Shown here one piece after another: positions 52,718 through 62,579 of a stretch of 64,000 nucleotides of DNA. Source of the DNA: CAZJBS01 sp964544475 (lineage in GTDB: Bacteria > CLD3 > SB21); NCBI GenBank assembly GCA_964544475.1, contig CAZJBS010000006.1, positions 1 to 64,000 on the forward strand. Direction: 5' to 3'. Below the pieces are notes generated by a model. It was not told where the DNA came from, did no database searches, and saw only the letters and a program-made list of their open reading frames with translations. The stretch's first letter is position 1. Each line of letters opens with the position of its first letter. The position numbers and the translations under genes were made by a program.

Positions 52718-53272
52718 CTATCTTTGCAATAGTATGACGTCGTCCTTGTCCCCATCTTTCTCCGTAAGGCGGACTCTGACGGTTTCGCCTGGCTTAGTGC
52801 TAATGACAGAACCGACGTAATCCGGATGGATGGGCAATTCGCGATGCCCGCGATCTACAAGAACGGCCAGTTGTATGCGCGATGGCCTACCAAAGTCCAT
52901 AATCTCATCCAGTGCAGCCCGAACGGATCGTCCTGTGAACAAAACGTCATCGACCAAAACGATATTCTTGTCAGTCAAGTCGAATGGAATGGTGGTGCTC
53001 TGTACTACAGGCTGGCGCAGTCGTGCCCTCGTGTCATCGCGGTAAAAACTCACATCCAAAAAACCTATCGGCAGTTCAACATGATCGATATCCCGAATGA
53101 TAGCTTGCAGCCTTTTTGCCAGATATTCGCCTCTTGTTCTGATCCCTATCAATGCCAGGTTCATCGTTCCGTGGTTCTTTTCGATAATCTCATGCGCGAT
53201 TCGTACCAGAACTCTTTGAACGTCACCGGCAGTCATTATTTCTGATATGCTTTCCAATGGAGTGTTTTTCAT
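52718..53272 (-). CDS. pyrR: PyrR-family bifunctional regulator/uracil phosphoribosyltransferase
   Basis: A 184-residue PRTase-fold protein. The PRPP loop IVLVDDVLFTGRSVRAALDEI and the N-terminal pattern (MTAGDVQRVLVRIAHEIIEKN, GIRTRGEYLAKRL, DVSFYRDD) match PyrR. PyrR binds leaders of pyr mRNAs in response to UMP and can also make UMP from uracil. No pyr gene is here; it follows purC by four bases. ATG at 53272 is used; the frame opens 57 bases further but inside purC. In lineages without pyr attenuators it may act only as the enzyme. Confidence 0.92.
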   Translation of the reverse strand: MKNTPLESISEIMTAGDVQRVLVRIAHEIIEKNHGTMNLALIGIRTRGEYLAKRLQAIIRDIDHVELPIGFLDVSFYRDDTRARLRQPVVQSTTIPFDLTDKNIVLVDDVLFTGRSVRAALDEIMDFGRPSRIQLAVLVDRGHRELPIHPDYVGSVISTKPGETVRVRLTEKDGDKDDVILLQR

Positions 53273-53276
53273 GATC

Positions 53277-54152
53277 TTAACTCGTAAGTTGATCGTAAGC
53301 CTGCTGATATTTAAGCGCTGTCTTTTCAATAACTTCCGCTGGAAGGAATGGGGCTGGTGGTCTCTTGTCCCAACCGGATGCCGTCAGGAAGTCCCGCAGG
53401 AACTGCTTGTCATAACTGACCTGACTTCTTCCAGGTTCGTATTGGATAGCGGGCCAGAATCTCGATGAATCAGGCGTCAAGAGTTCGTCTATTAGAAGGA
53501 GTTCTCCATTCAGGATGCCGAATTCCATTTTTGTATCTGCAATGATGATTCCACGTTGCAAAGCATATTCATGGGCGAAAGTGTAAACCTGAATAGCCGC
53601 TTCCCTGACTTTGCTGGCCACATTTGGTCCGACGAGTGCCTCAACCTCCTCAAAAGTGATATTCTGATCATGCCCCATCTCTGCCTTTGTCGATGGCGAA
53701 AAAAGTGGACTCGATAGGCGTTGAGACTCCTTCAACCCTGGTGGCAGCTTAATACCGCAGACGGCACCCGACTTCTGATACTCGTACCACGCCGAACCCG
53801 CCATGTATCCTCGGACAATGCACTCTATCGGAAGAGCGTGGGACTTTCGCACCATCATGCTCCTGCCCCTCAGCATTTCGGTGAATGGTCCGCAGGCTTC
53901 CGGAAATCTTTCAACATCCGACGAAATAAGATGATTCTGGATGATATGTCTGGTTTTGTCAAACCAAAATGATGATATCGAGTTAAGTATTTGTCCCTTG
54001 GATGGGACCGGATTTGGCATAATCACATCAAAAGCCGAAATCCTGTCAGTGGCAACGACCAGCAACGAGTTTCCAAAATCGTATACATCCCTAACTTTTC
54101 CGCGCTTAAAAATGGGCAGGCTACCCAAGTCTGATTTAGAAATTACATTCAT
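53277..54152 (-). CDS. purC: SAICAR synthetase
   Basis: A 291-residue phosphoribosylaminoimidazole-succinocarboxamide synthase, the purine step joining aspartate to CAIR with ATP. It has the P-loop-like segment FKRGKVRDVYDFG, ATDRISAFDVIMPNPVPSKGQIL, VRGYMAGSAWYEYQKSG, KAEMGHDQNITFEE and IIIADTKMEFGI. The larger form of PurC with C-terminal DKQFLRDF matches family members. The ATG at 54152 is preferred to the TTG at 54158. The 39 bases between secA and purC are AT-rich. Confidence 0.96.
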   Translation of the reverse strand: MNVISKSDLGSLPIFKRGKVRDVYDFGNSLLVVATDRISAFDVIMPNPVPSKGQILNSISSFWFDKTRHIIQNHLISSDVERFPEACGPFTEMLRGRSMMVRKSHALPIECIVRGYMAGSAWYEYQKSGAVCGIKLPPGLKESQRLSSPLFSPSTKAEMGHDQNITFEEVEALVGPNVASKVREAAIQVYTFAHEYALQRGIIIADTKMEFGILNGELLLIDELLTPDSSRFWPAIQYEPGRSQVSYDKQFLRDFLTASGWDKRPPAPFLPAEVIEKTALKYQQAYDQLTS

Positions 54153-54191
54153 AGACAATCACTAAGAACATTAATACAATAATATATATCA

Positions 54192-57100
54192 CTACCGACC
54201 ATGGCAATGCTTGAATTTTTTCCCACTTCCACATGGACAGGGATCGTTGCGTCCAATCTTCTGTTCGGCTTTGATCGGGGTGCTGTGAGCCTGCGGAGCA
54301 CGCTCAGAGGGCTCTGCTCCCGCGTAACCCATTCCGTCGGAAGAGGCATGCGTCGTTCGAAGGGCTTTGGCCTTCTTGATCATCTGCTTCTCCATCTCTG
54401 CCACGGGTTCCGCTCTAAAAACAAACTCAACAATCTCAGTCGTGATCCGATCCAACAGTTGCATGAACATGTCGAATCCTTCACGTTTGTACTCAATCAG
54501 TGGGTCTTTTTGACCGTAGCCTCTGAGATGGATTCCTTCTTTGAATTCCTCCATTTCTCGGAGGTGTTCCTTCCATCGCTCGTCAATCGTTTTTAAGATC
54601 GCGATTCTCTCAATTCGACGCATGTTTTCGGAAGTCCAGACCGTTTCTCTTTCTCCATATCTCTGCAACATGGCCTCACGTAGCTTGTCGGTCAGATTAT
54701 CAAGAGAATAGGAGAAGATATCAGTCTGCGGAAGCTGGATGCCACAAGTCCTTATAAGTAGTTCGGTCAGGCCTGTCGTATCCCATTCTTCCGGGTGAGT
54801 TTGACCCAAGGTGTATTTCTCTTTCAACATCTCCATGAACTCTTCCAGCACCTCCAGAAACTCTGTTTGGATATTCTCATTCAAGAGAGCGCGTCGACGT
54901 CTTGAATAGATGATCTCACGTTGCTGGTTCATGACATCGTCGTACTCGAGCAAGCGTTTGCGAATACCAAAGTTGCGAAGTTCTACCTTTTTCTGGGCTC
55001 TTTCGACGGCCTTGGTTATCCACCGATGAGAAATGACTTCGCCGTCCTTGGCGCCCAACCTATCCATAATCCTTGCGATTCTATCTGACCCAAAAAGCCT
55101 CATGAGGTCATCTTCCAACGAAATGAAGAAGATCGAAGCTCCAGGATCTCCCTGACGTCCCGACCTGCCCCTTAATTGGAGGTCTATGCGCCTCGACTCA
55201 TGGCGTTCAGTCCCTATGATAAGGAGACCTCCGACATCCGTTATGGCTTTTCCAAGCTTGATATCCGTCCCACGACCAGCCATATTCGTGGCTATGGTCA
55301 CAGATCCGTTTTGGCCGGCCTTGGCCACTATTTCAGCCTCACGTTGATGCTGTTTGGCATTCAAGACCTCATGACGGACTCCCCTTCTTGACAACATGCG
55401 GCTTAGTGTTTCTGATACTTCAACCGATGTCGTGCCAACCAGAACGGGTCGCCCCTTTTTGTGATTCTCCTCAATTAGATCTATGAGCGCGTTATATTTC
55501 TCACGCTTTGTTCTATAGATTTGGTCTTCGTAATCCTGCCTGACAATGGGCCTGTTTGTGGGAATGACCGTACAATCGAGTTTGTAGATTTCATAGAACT
55601 CTGTGGCCTCCGTAACGGCAGTTCCCGTCATGCCGGCCAATTTTGAATACAGCCTGAAGTAGTTTTGCAGCGTAATCGTCGCAAGGGTTTGGGTGTCACG
55701 TTCCACTTTGACACCCTCTTTTGCCTCTATGGCCTGATGAAGTCCATCGCTGTAACGCCGTCCGGACAATATTCTGCCTGTGAATTCGTCAACGATCTGC
55801 ACTTTCGCATCCTGCACGACGTATTCGACGTCTTTTTCGTATAAAGAATAAGCTGTAAGAAGTTTTTCAATACTGTGAATTCGGTCACTACGCTCAGCGA
55901 ATAGTTTACCCAGCTCATCCTTCTTGACGACCTTGTCGTGGTCCGTGTAGTCAGAATTCGTGTCGATTTTGATTATTTCGTCAGACAGATCAGGAATCAC
56001 GAAATTCTCAGGGGCCGTTGGGGAAAGGAATTGCCGGCCTTTTTCGGTCAGATCGATCGAGTGATTCTTTTCGTCAATGACAAAATATAGTTCTTCGTCA
56101 ATCTCGTGAATCTTTTTGTCTCGCAGATATGCGTTTTCAGTTTCCTGAATAAGCCGAGCCACACCTTCTTCTTTCAAAGCCTTCATCAGACGTTTGTTCT
56201 TCGGGGCCCCTCGTGTGCTCATAAGGAACAATCGTCCGGCCTCTCCTTCTTTGCCGTCTTGCAGGACCTTTTCGGCGTCCGCGACCAATTGACTTACCAA
56301 ACGTCCCTGGTGGTCAACCAATCGGCGGACCAAAGGGTTCATCTCATCATACTTCTGATCGGTGGGTGCATCAACGGAACCGCTGATGATTAACGGCGTT
56401 CTAGCTTCATCAATAAGAACAGAATCCACCTCATCCACGATCGCGTAATTATGCCCCCTCACCTGCACGACATCCTCCGGAGAAACCGCCATGTTATCTC
56501 TCAAATAGTCAAAACCAAATTCATTATTGGTTCCATACGTAATGTCCGCATTGTACGCATCTCTGCGTTGCGACGGGTTCATCGGGTTAAGAATAACGCC
56601 AACGGTGAGGCCCAAGAACTCATAGATTTTGCCCATCCATTCTTTGTCTCGTTGCGCCAGGTAGTCATTCACGGTCACCAAATGGACGCCGCGTCCAGCC
56701 AGGGCATTGAGGTAAACCGGGGCGACCGCCACAAGTGTTTTGCCCTCACCGGTGGCCATTTCCGATATCTTGCCCTCATGAAGGACAATGCCGCCAACCA
56801 GTTGAACATCGTATGGCACCATATCCCAAGTGACTTCTCTGCCGCACACTTCGTACTTGGAGCCAATCATTCTCTTGCAGGCAAGTTTCACACAAGCAAA
56901 GGCTTCAGGAAGGATGTCGTCCAAAACCGCATTCTCAACCTCGCGTAAGCGCTTTTCAGCGGCTTTGAGGTCGTCAATCAGGGCCTTGGCCTTGTTATGA
57001 TCGCGATTTGACCGTATGGCGTCCCTGAGTTGTTGAACGGACAGAGTCTCTTCCAGAGTTTGTTCCTTGATCCTGCGCTTGAATTCCTCTGTCTTTGCCC

Positions 57101-57230
57101 GAAGATCTGCATCAGACAACAATGCCAACAGATCATAATGCCTGTTAATCTCGGCAACCAACGGTTGGATTCTCTGGATGTCTCGCTTGTGCTTGTCTCC
57201 AAAGACCATTCTCAAAATGCTGGAAATCAT
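54192..57230 (-). CDS. secA: Preprotein translocase ATPase SecA
   Basis: A 1012-residue SecA motor. Walker A is in KISEMATGEGKTLVAVAP. The DEAD-like box is in IVDEVDSVLIDEARTPLIISG, and the second RecA domain carries IATNMAGRGTDIKLG, LIIGTERHESRRIDLQLRGRSGRQGDPG. A helical scaffold domain follows, then a low-complexity linker and the C-terminal zinc tail RNDPCPCGSGKKFKHCHG. AAGGAG precedes the start with an unusually long spacer of 12 bases. It probably shares a transcript with purC and pyrR downstream. Confidence 0.98.
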   Translation of the reverse strand: MISSILRMVFGDKHKRDIQRIQPLVAEINRHYDLLALLSDADLRAKTEEFKRRIKEQTLEETLSVQQLRDAIRSNRDHNKAKALIDDLKAAEKRLREVENAVLDDILPEAFACVKLACKRMIGSKYEVCGREVTWDMVPYDVQLVGGIVLHEGKISEMATGEGKTLVAVAPVYLNALAGRGVHLVTVNDYLAQRDKEWMGKIYEFLGLTVGVILNPMNPSQRRDAYNADITYGTNNEFGFDYLRDNMAVSPEDVVQVRGHNYAIVDEVDSVLIDEARTPLIISGSVDAPTDQKYDEMNPLVRRLVDHQGRLVSQLVADAEKVLQDGKEGEAGRLFLMSTRGAPKNKRLMKALKEEGVARLIQETENAYLRDKKIHEIDEELYFVIDEKNHSIDLTEKGRQFLSPTAPENFVIPDLSDEIIKIDTNSDYTDHDKVVKKDELGKLFAERSDRIHSIEKLLTAYSLYEKDVEYVVQDAKVQIVDEFTGRILSGRRYSDGLHQAIEAKEGVKVERDTQTLATITLQNYFRLYSKLAGMTGTAVTEATEFYEIYKLDCTVIPTNRPIVRQDYEDQIYRTKREKYNALIDLIEENHKKGRPVLVGTTSVEVSETLSRMLSRRGVRHEVLNAKQHQREAEIVAKAGQNGSVTIATNMAGRGTDIKLGKAITDVGGLLIIGTERHESRRIDLQLRGRSGRQGDPGASIFFISLEDDLMRLFGSDRIARIMDRLGAKDGEVISHRWITKAVERAQKKVELRNFGIRKRLLEYDDVMNQQREIIYSRRRRALLNENIQTEFLEVLEEFMEMLKEKYTLGQTHPEEWDTTGLTELLIRTCGIQLPQTDIFSYSLDNLTDKLREAMLQRYGERETVWTSENMRRIERIAILKTIDERWKEHLREMEEFKEGIHLRGYGQKDPLIEYKREGFDMFMQLLDRITTEIVEFVFRAEPVAEMEKQMIKKAKALRTTHASSDGMGYAGAEPSERAPQAHSTPIKAEQKIGRNDPCPCGSGKKFKHCHGR

Positions 57231-57269
57231 TGTTCTTACATACTCCTTGTGTAATTCGCCATCTTCGAG

Positions 57270-57977
57270 TCACCTTCCTCGCAGCAATCGTTCTGCCAAG
57301 AACAATGGCAATCCGGCTTGTCTAATTTTCTCTGCCGTTGTTTGAACATCATATTCGGCCCGAACGGACCGATAAGTCCAAGCCTCTGAGTCAAATACTC
57401 CGAAACTGAGCCGAGGGTCTCCATCGCGAGGTTGTCCAACACTTCCCACATTGATGATATGTTTGTGATCTCTGGCCAGGACAGGACCGGCCTGCTCATG
57501 AGATGTCGAAAAATGGACAGGAATGTGCGTGTGACCGATGAAACAAACCGAAGAGTCCATTCTTCCAAATCCTTCCGCCGCATCTTCTTCATCGAAAACA
57601 TAATGCCAGGATTCAGGTTCCGCCGGTGTTGAATGCACAAACAAGACATCATCCATCGTCAGAGCCAAAGGCAGTCCCGCCAGATATTCCATATTGTTGG
57701 GCTGCAATCGCTCCCGGGTCCATGAAACGGCCATCCTGGCGATGTCATTGAATTTTTCAGTCGCCTCAACATCGAAAACTGCATGGTCATGATTGCCCAT
57801 CACGACATGGTCGGACGCTGAACGGATCATGCTAACACATTCATCTGGGTTAGGGCCATATCCAACGATATCGCCCAAACAAACAATCTGGTCACACCGA
57901 AGATCTTCGGTGATTTCAATCGCCCGCTTAAGCGCCTCCAGATTGCCGTGTATGTCCGAAATAATAGATACTAACAT
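57270..57977 (-). CDS. Calcineurin-like metallophosphoesterase (YfcE/MJ0936 family)
   Basis: A 235-residue metallophosphoesterase with all five motif blocks: SDIHGN, GDIVGYGPNP, GNHDH, VHSTP, GHTHIP. Such single-domain members act on small phosphodiesters or nucleotides, but no substrate is identified. ATG at 57977 (MLVSIISDIHGN) is supported by an AAAGGCGG ribosome site; an ATG immediately before it is equally possible. 78 bases separate it from ftsH, and 39 from secA. Confidence 0.93.
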   Translation of the reverse strand: MLVSIISDIHGNLEALKRAIEITEDLRCDQIVCLGDIVGYGPNPDECVSMIRSASDHVVMGNHDHAVFDVEATEKFNDIARMAVSWTRERLQPNNMEYLAGLPLALTMDDVLFVHSTPAEPESWHYVFDEEDAAEGFGRMDSSVCFIGHTHIPVHFSTSHEQAGPVLARDHKHIINVGSVGQPRDGDPRLSFGVFDSEAWTYRSVRAEYDVQTTAEKIRQAGLPLFLAERLLRGR

Positions 57978-58055
57978 CATGAATGCCGCCTTTTGCATGA
58001 AAGACGGCACCTAAGTTACGGGATCACGTATTTGGAATCAAGCGATATGAGGATA

Positions 58056-60017
58056 TCAGGCATGGTCCTCAGGCGCTAGCTGCGAAACCGGCAACTCTTT
58101 ACCCCCATTGTCGTGGTGGTTTGGAAGAGACCTTTCACCAAGAATAAGCTCAATCTGCTTCTTGTCCAGAACTTCTTTTTCCAGCAACTGGCGCGCCAAG
58201 GCTTCAAGTTTGTCGCGCTTGCTCCGTAGAAGGTCTTTGGTCCTTTGATATGCCGTGTCTATGATGGACTTTACTTCGGCATCGATGAGTCGGGCCGTCG
58301 TCTCGCTGTAGGTCTTCATCTGAACCCCACCCAAGAATGACTCACGACCATTTTCTGTAAAAGCCATCTGACCAAGTTTTTCGCTCATACCATACATCGT
58401 GACCATCCGATGGGCAATCTCGTATACTCTCTCCAGATCATTGGATGCGCCCGTAGAGATAGAGTTAAAGACGATTTCTTCCGCTGCTCTCCCACCCAAC
58501 AAGCTGCACAACTTTTCCATCAGTTCTTCTCGAGACAACAGATATCGGTCTTCCAGCGGTGTCTGTAAGGTATATCCCAACGCTCCAATGCCTCGGGGAA
58601 CAATAGAAACTTTGTGAACGGGATCAGCATTTTCAAGGTAGTGACCTACAACCGCGTGACCGGATTCGTGATACGCGACAATGTTTTTCTCTTTTGGACT
58701 AATGAGTTTGTTTTTCTTCTCCAGTCCTCCGATGACTCGTTCAATTGCTTCCTGAAAGTCTTCCATACCTATGCGATCCTTCTCCTTGCGCGAGGCCAGC
58801 AACGATGCCTCATTGCATACGTTGGCGATCTCTGCGCCGGCAAATCCCGGGGTTTGGGCCGCAAGCGATTTCAGATCTAAATCCGCCGCGAGGGGCATGC
58901 CTTTGGTGTGGACTCGAAATATGTCTACCCGCGCGTTGAGATCCGGCCGATCCAGCACGACTTGTCGGTCAAAACGGCCCGGTCGGAGCAGCGCGACATC
59001 CAAGATATCCGGCCTGTTGGTAGCGCCAATGATGATGACACCCTTGTCGGTGTTGAAGCCGTCCATTTCGACGAGAAGTTGATTGAGGGTGTTTTCGCGT
59101 TCATCATGTCCTCCTACCACAAAACCCTTCGCACGGCTCCGCCCGACGGCGTCAATTTCATCAATAAAAATGATGCATGGCGCTTTTGACTTGGCTTCTG
59201 CGAATAGATCTCTGACTCTGGAAGCCCCGACGCCCACAAACATCTCAACGAAATCTGATCCACTCAGACTGAAAAAGGGTACGTTTGCCTCTCCTGCGAT
59301 CGCCTTGGCCAACAATGTCTTTCCGGTCCCAGGAGGACCAACCAAGAGAACCCCCTTGGGCAGTTTGGCACCCAACTTTGTGTACTTCTTCGGACTCTTT
59401 AGAAAATCGACGAGTTCCCGAACTTCTTCGATAACCTCCTCCACGCCAGCCACATCTTGGAAAGTCACACGACTTTTGCTGTCTTCGGCATAAATTTTCG
59501 CCTTGTTCTTCCCGATATTCATCACGTTGCCGGCTCCACCCATCCGTCGAAAGATGAAACCCCACAAGATGAACAGAATCAGGAAAGGAAAGAGCAAATA
59601 TGTCAGTATGTTCTCCAGCCAATTGTTTTCAATCACGCCCTTGTAATTGACGCCGGACTTCTGGAGATCCTCGACAAGTTTGTCGTCCGCCAGCGCCACC
59701 ACGACGAAGGCCTGTCTTAGATCACGTTTGAATCGACTTCCAAACAGACTTCCCCACCTGTCCTCCGCATCCGAATTAACCGGCCTTTCGCCCTCCATTG
59801 TCTCCGGGACCTTCAAGCTGTCCGGAAGCTTGAAACGGCCCACGATGCGGTCGCCCGTGATCTGCACTTCGTCGATCTGGCCAGCCGACAATTGGTCACG
59901 GAATTCTTTGTACGATATCTCAACATCCTGGCCACCAGAAAAGAGGATCGGATTAAGCAGTACAAACAGCAACAATAATCCAATGATGATTGGAATCTGC
60001 AGGTTCTTTTTGTTCAT
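58056..60017 (-). CDS. ftsH: ATP-dependent zinc metalloprotease FtsH
   Basis: A 653-residue membrane AAA protease. Two transmembrane helices (IPIIIGLLLLFVLLNPILF and ILTYLLFPFLILFILWGFI) flank a periplasmic domain. The AAA module has GPPGTGKTLLAKAIAGE, IIFIDEIDAVGR and NRPDILDVALLRPGRFDR. The zinc site is AYHESGHAV, and the third ligand is in GASNDLERV. AAAGGA lies nine bases before ATG 60017; a GTG at 60038 is also in frame but has no ribosome site. It degrades unfolded membrane proteins and short-lived regulators. 46 bases from lon. Confidence 0.98.
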   Translation of the reverse strand: MNKKNLQIPIIIGLLLLFVLLNPILFSGGQDVEISYKEFRDQLSAGQIDEVQITGDRIVGRFKLPDSLKVPETMEGERPVNSDAEDRWGSLFGSRFKRDLRQAFVVVALADDKLVEDLQKSGVNYKGVIENNWLENILTYLLFPFLILFILWGFIFRRMGGAGNVMNIGKNKAKIYAEDSKSRVTFQDVAGVEEVIEEVRELVDFLKSPKKYTKLGAKLPKGVLLVGPPGTGKTLLAKAIAGEANVPFFSLSGSDFVEMFVGVGASRVRDLFAEAKSKAPCIIFIDEIDAVGRSRAKGFVVGGHDERENTLNQLLVEMDGFNTDKGVIIIGATNRPDILDVALLRPGRFDRQVVLDRPDLNARVDIFRVHTKGMPLAADLDLKSLAAQTPGFAGAEIANVCNEASLLASRKEKDRIGMEDFQEAIERVIGGLEKKNKLISPKEKNIVAYHESGHAVVGHYLENADPVHKVSIVPRGIGALGYTLQTPLEDRYLLSREELMEKLCSLLGGRAAEEIVFNSISTGASNDLERVYEIAHRMVTMYGMSEKLGQMAFTENGRESFLGGVQMKTYSETTARLIDAEVKSIIDTAYQRTKDLLRSKRDKLEALARQLLEKEVLDKKQIELILGERSLPNHHDNGGKELPVSQLAPEDHA

Positions 60018-60063
60018 TTCATGTTTTCCTTTGGCCACAGGGCCGGTTCAATTCCGCTCGAGA

Positions 60064-62481
60064 TCATCTGTTCTTGAGTTGTTTACGTTTGCCGGGCCTT
60101 GTGCCCCCCTTCTTCGAAGAAACAACTGCGGATTTGATCACTTCTGACACTTCCTTGACCAGAGTGAACGTCATCTCATCACGGATTTGTTTTGGTACCT
60201 CGTCCAGGTCTTTTTCATTCTTGTCAGGAAGGATCACCATTCGAACACCTGCACGGTGGGCCGCAAGAATCTTTTCCTTCACTCCGCCAATCGGTAACAC
60301 GGCGCCCCGCAAAGTAATTTCTCCGGTCATAGCCATGTCGTTTCGTACTACTTGATTGGTCAGAAGGGAGTAAATGGCCGTAAACATCGTTATTCCCGCG
60401 GACGGTCCGTCTTTTGGGATAGCCCCGGCAGGCACGTGGATATGTAAATCAACTTTGTCAAAATCTTCATCAATACCCAATTCATCAGCCTGGGCGCGGA
60501 TTTGGCTGAGGGCAGCCACCGCCGATTCCTTCATGACTTCTCCAAGCTGACCGGTCAGCGTCAGGTTGCCTTTTCCTTTCATCTTTGTGGCCTCAATAAA
60601 CAGAATATCGCCTCCGGCCGGAGTCCATGCCAATCCTGTGCAAATGCCGGGTTTGTTTATCCTGACCAGCGCATCCGAAAAGAACTTGATCTTTCCAAGA
60701 TATTTGTAAATGCTCTTTTTGTCGATGACCGTTGGGGTCTTCTTTCCTTCAGCGACCTCCCTTGCAACTGCCCGGCAAATGGCGGCAATTTCCCGCTCGA
60801 GATTACGCAAGCCCGCCTCACGCGTGTATTCATGAATCACGCAACGAATCGCATCCCGGTCGAATTTTATCTTGTCGGGTTTGAGTCCATGCTCGGCAAT
60901 TTGTTTTGGTATGATGAATTTCTGTGAAATATGGAGTTTCTCCTCTTCCGTGTAACCGGGGATTTCAATCACCTCCATGCGGTCCTTCAACGCTGGAATG
61001 ATCGGATCAGCCAAGTTCGCTGTTGCAATGAAAAGGACCTTGGACAAGTCAAACGTTACTTCCAGATAATGGTCACTGAACGAATTGTTCTGCTCAGGAT
61101 CAAGAACCTCCAGCAGGGCACTCGATGGATCGCCCCTGAAGTCCATTCCCACTTTGTCGATCTCATCCAACATGAATACAGGGTTTACCGATCCTGCTTT
61201 CCGTATTCCCTGAATGATTCGACCGGGTAACGCACCGATGTAGGTTCGACGGTGTCCCCGGATTTCGGCTTCGTCCCGGATGCCGCCCAAGGACATTCTC
61301 ACAAATTTTCGGCCAAGGGCGTTCGCAATCGAACGGCCCAGCGAGGTCTTTCCAACGCCAGGAGGGCCAACAAAACACAAAATGGGACCCCGCATGTCAT
61401 TCTTCAACTTGCGAACGGACAGATACTCGAGAATGCGCTTTTTCACTTTGTCCAGTCCATAGTGGTCAGAATCCAGGCGTTTGCCGGCTTCTTCGATGAC
61501 CATGTTGTCTTCCGTAAAAACATTCCACGGTACTTCGATCAGCCAATCCAGGTATGTTCTAGATACAGTGTATTCTGCCGCCATTGGAGACATTCTGGCC
61601 AGCCTATCCAACTCCTTGCGCGCCACATCATGAACGTCCTTTGGCATCTGAGCTTTTTCAATCTTTTCTTTTAGTTCCGCAATTTCAGGATTGCTGGACT
61701 CCGTTTCACCCAATTCCTTCTGAATAGCCTTGAGTTGTTCGCGAAGGAAATATTCCCGTTGTGTTCGGCTGATCTCGTCCTGAACGTCCGATTGTATCTT
61801 GTTGCCAAGTTCCAACGTTTGAAGGACTCGGTTGAGCGTCAGGTGTGCTTGTTCCAACCGTTCCTTGACGTCCAATATCTCCAGCACCGCCTGTTTTTCT
61901 TCCGTTGAAATATTCAAGGCGGAAATGGACGCGTCGGCCGCGCGACTGGGCTGCTGGATATTCAAAATCATCGAACTCTGTTCGGCGGTGATATACGGCG
62001 CCAAACCCGCCATCTTCTGAAAAATATTCTTTATGTTGATGATAAGCGCTTCAATTTCTATATCCTTTGGGTCTGGCAGGATCTCCGTCAGCTCATCGAT
62101 CCGAGCCATCCAGTATGGGTCGGCCTGGGTAAATTCCTTGAGTCGAATTCGTTGAACCCCCTGCACAATGACACTTTTGCTGCCATCCGGCATGTCAAAT
62201 ACCCGCATGATGGTGGCGGCAACACCATACGAATACATGTCGTCCTGAGAAGGATTCTCGACATTACTGTCACGCTGGGCGACCACACCCACCAGGCGGT
62301 TCACGTCAGAGTGATCGGCAACAAGTTTTAGCGTTTTGTCCCTCCCGATGGACAACGGCATGATCTGTTGCGGAAATAAAACCGTATTTCGCAATGGAAT
62401 AATGGGGAGGATCTCCGGCAATTGCGTCTTTCTTGTTTTCTTTTCGCGCGAAGGTACCACAGAAGCATCGGATTTGGTCAT
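60064..62481 (-). CDS. lon: ATP-dependent protease Lon
   Basis: An 805-residue LonA. The N-terminal substrate-binding domain starts PEILPIIPLRNTVLFPQQIMPLSIGR. The AAA domain has GPPGVGKTSLGRSIANALGR and FMLDEIDKVG. The catalytic dyad is the Ser in GPSAGITMF and the Lys in GGVKEKILAAHRAG. A basic tail (KKGGTRPGKRKQLKNR) ends it. The start is ATG 62481. GGAGGA is 14 bases before it, a long spacer. A hairpin lies between its leader and htrA. Confidence 0.97.
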   Translation of the reverse strand: MTKSDASVVPSREKKTRKTQLPEILPIIPLRNTVLFPQQIMPLSIGRDKTLKLVADHSDVNRLVGVVAQRDSNVENPSQDDMYSYGVAATIMRVFDMPDGSKSVIVQGVQRIRLKEFTQADPYWMARIDELTEILPDPKDIEIEALIINIKNIFQKMAGLAPYITAEQSSMILNIQQPSRAADASISALNISTEEKQAVLEILDVKERLEQAHLTLNRVLQTLELGNKIQSDVQDEISRTQREYFLREQLKAIQKELGETESSNPEIAELKEKIEKAQMPKDVHDVARKELDRLARMSPMAAEYTVSRTYLDWLIEVPWNVFTEDNMVIEEAGKRLDSDHYGLDKVKKRILEYLSVRKLKNDMRGPILCFVGPPGVGKTSLGRSIANALGRKFVRMSLGGIRDEAEIRGHRRTYIGALPGRIIQGIRKAGSVNPVFMLDEIDKVGMDFRGDPSSALLEVLDPEQNNSFSDHYLEVTFDLSKVLFIATANLADPIIPALKDRMEVIEIPGYTEEEKLHISQKFIIPKQIAEHGLKPDKIKFDRDAIRCVIHEYTREAGLRNLEREIAAICRAVAREVAEGKKTPTVIDKKSIYKYLGKIKFFSDALVRINKPGICTGLAWTPAGGDILFIEATKMKGKGNLTLTGQLGEVMKESAVAALSQIRAQADELGIDEDFDKVDLHIHVPAGAIPKDGPSAGITMFTAIYSLLTNQVVRNDMAMTGEITLRGAVLPIGGVKEKILAAHRAGVRMVILPDKNEKDLDEVPKQIRDEMTFTLVKEVSEVIKSAVVSSKKGGTRPGKRKQLKNR

Positions 62482-62511
62482 AGCGGGAAGTCTTCTCCTC
62501 CGTAAGTAGTA

Positions 62512-62553
62512 GACACCGGAACATCAACAGAACAAAGTTGATGCTCCGGTGTC
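62512..62553 (-). promoter_or_regulatory. Long hairpin in the htrA-lon gap
   Basis: GACACCGGAACATCAAC (62512-62528) and GTTGATGCTCCGGTGTC (62537-62553) pair over 17 positions with one A-C mismatch and an eight-base loop. No T-tract follows on either strand. It starts 27 bases after the htrA stop and ends 31 bases before lon. It may terminate htrA, protect its 3' end, or regulate lon. Confidence 0.6.
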
Positions 62554-62579
62554 ATCATTGGATTCATATGAAGCTTTGA

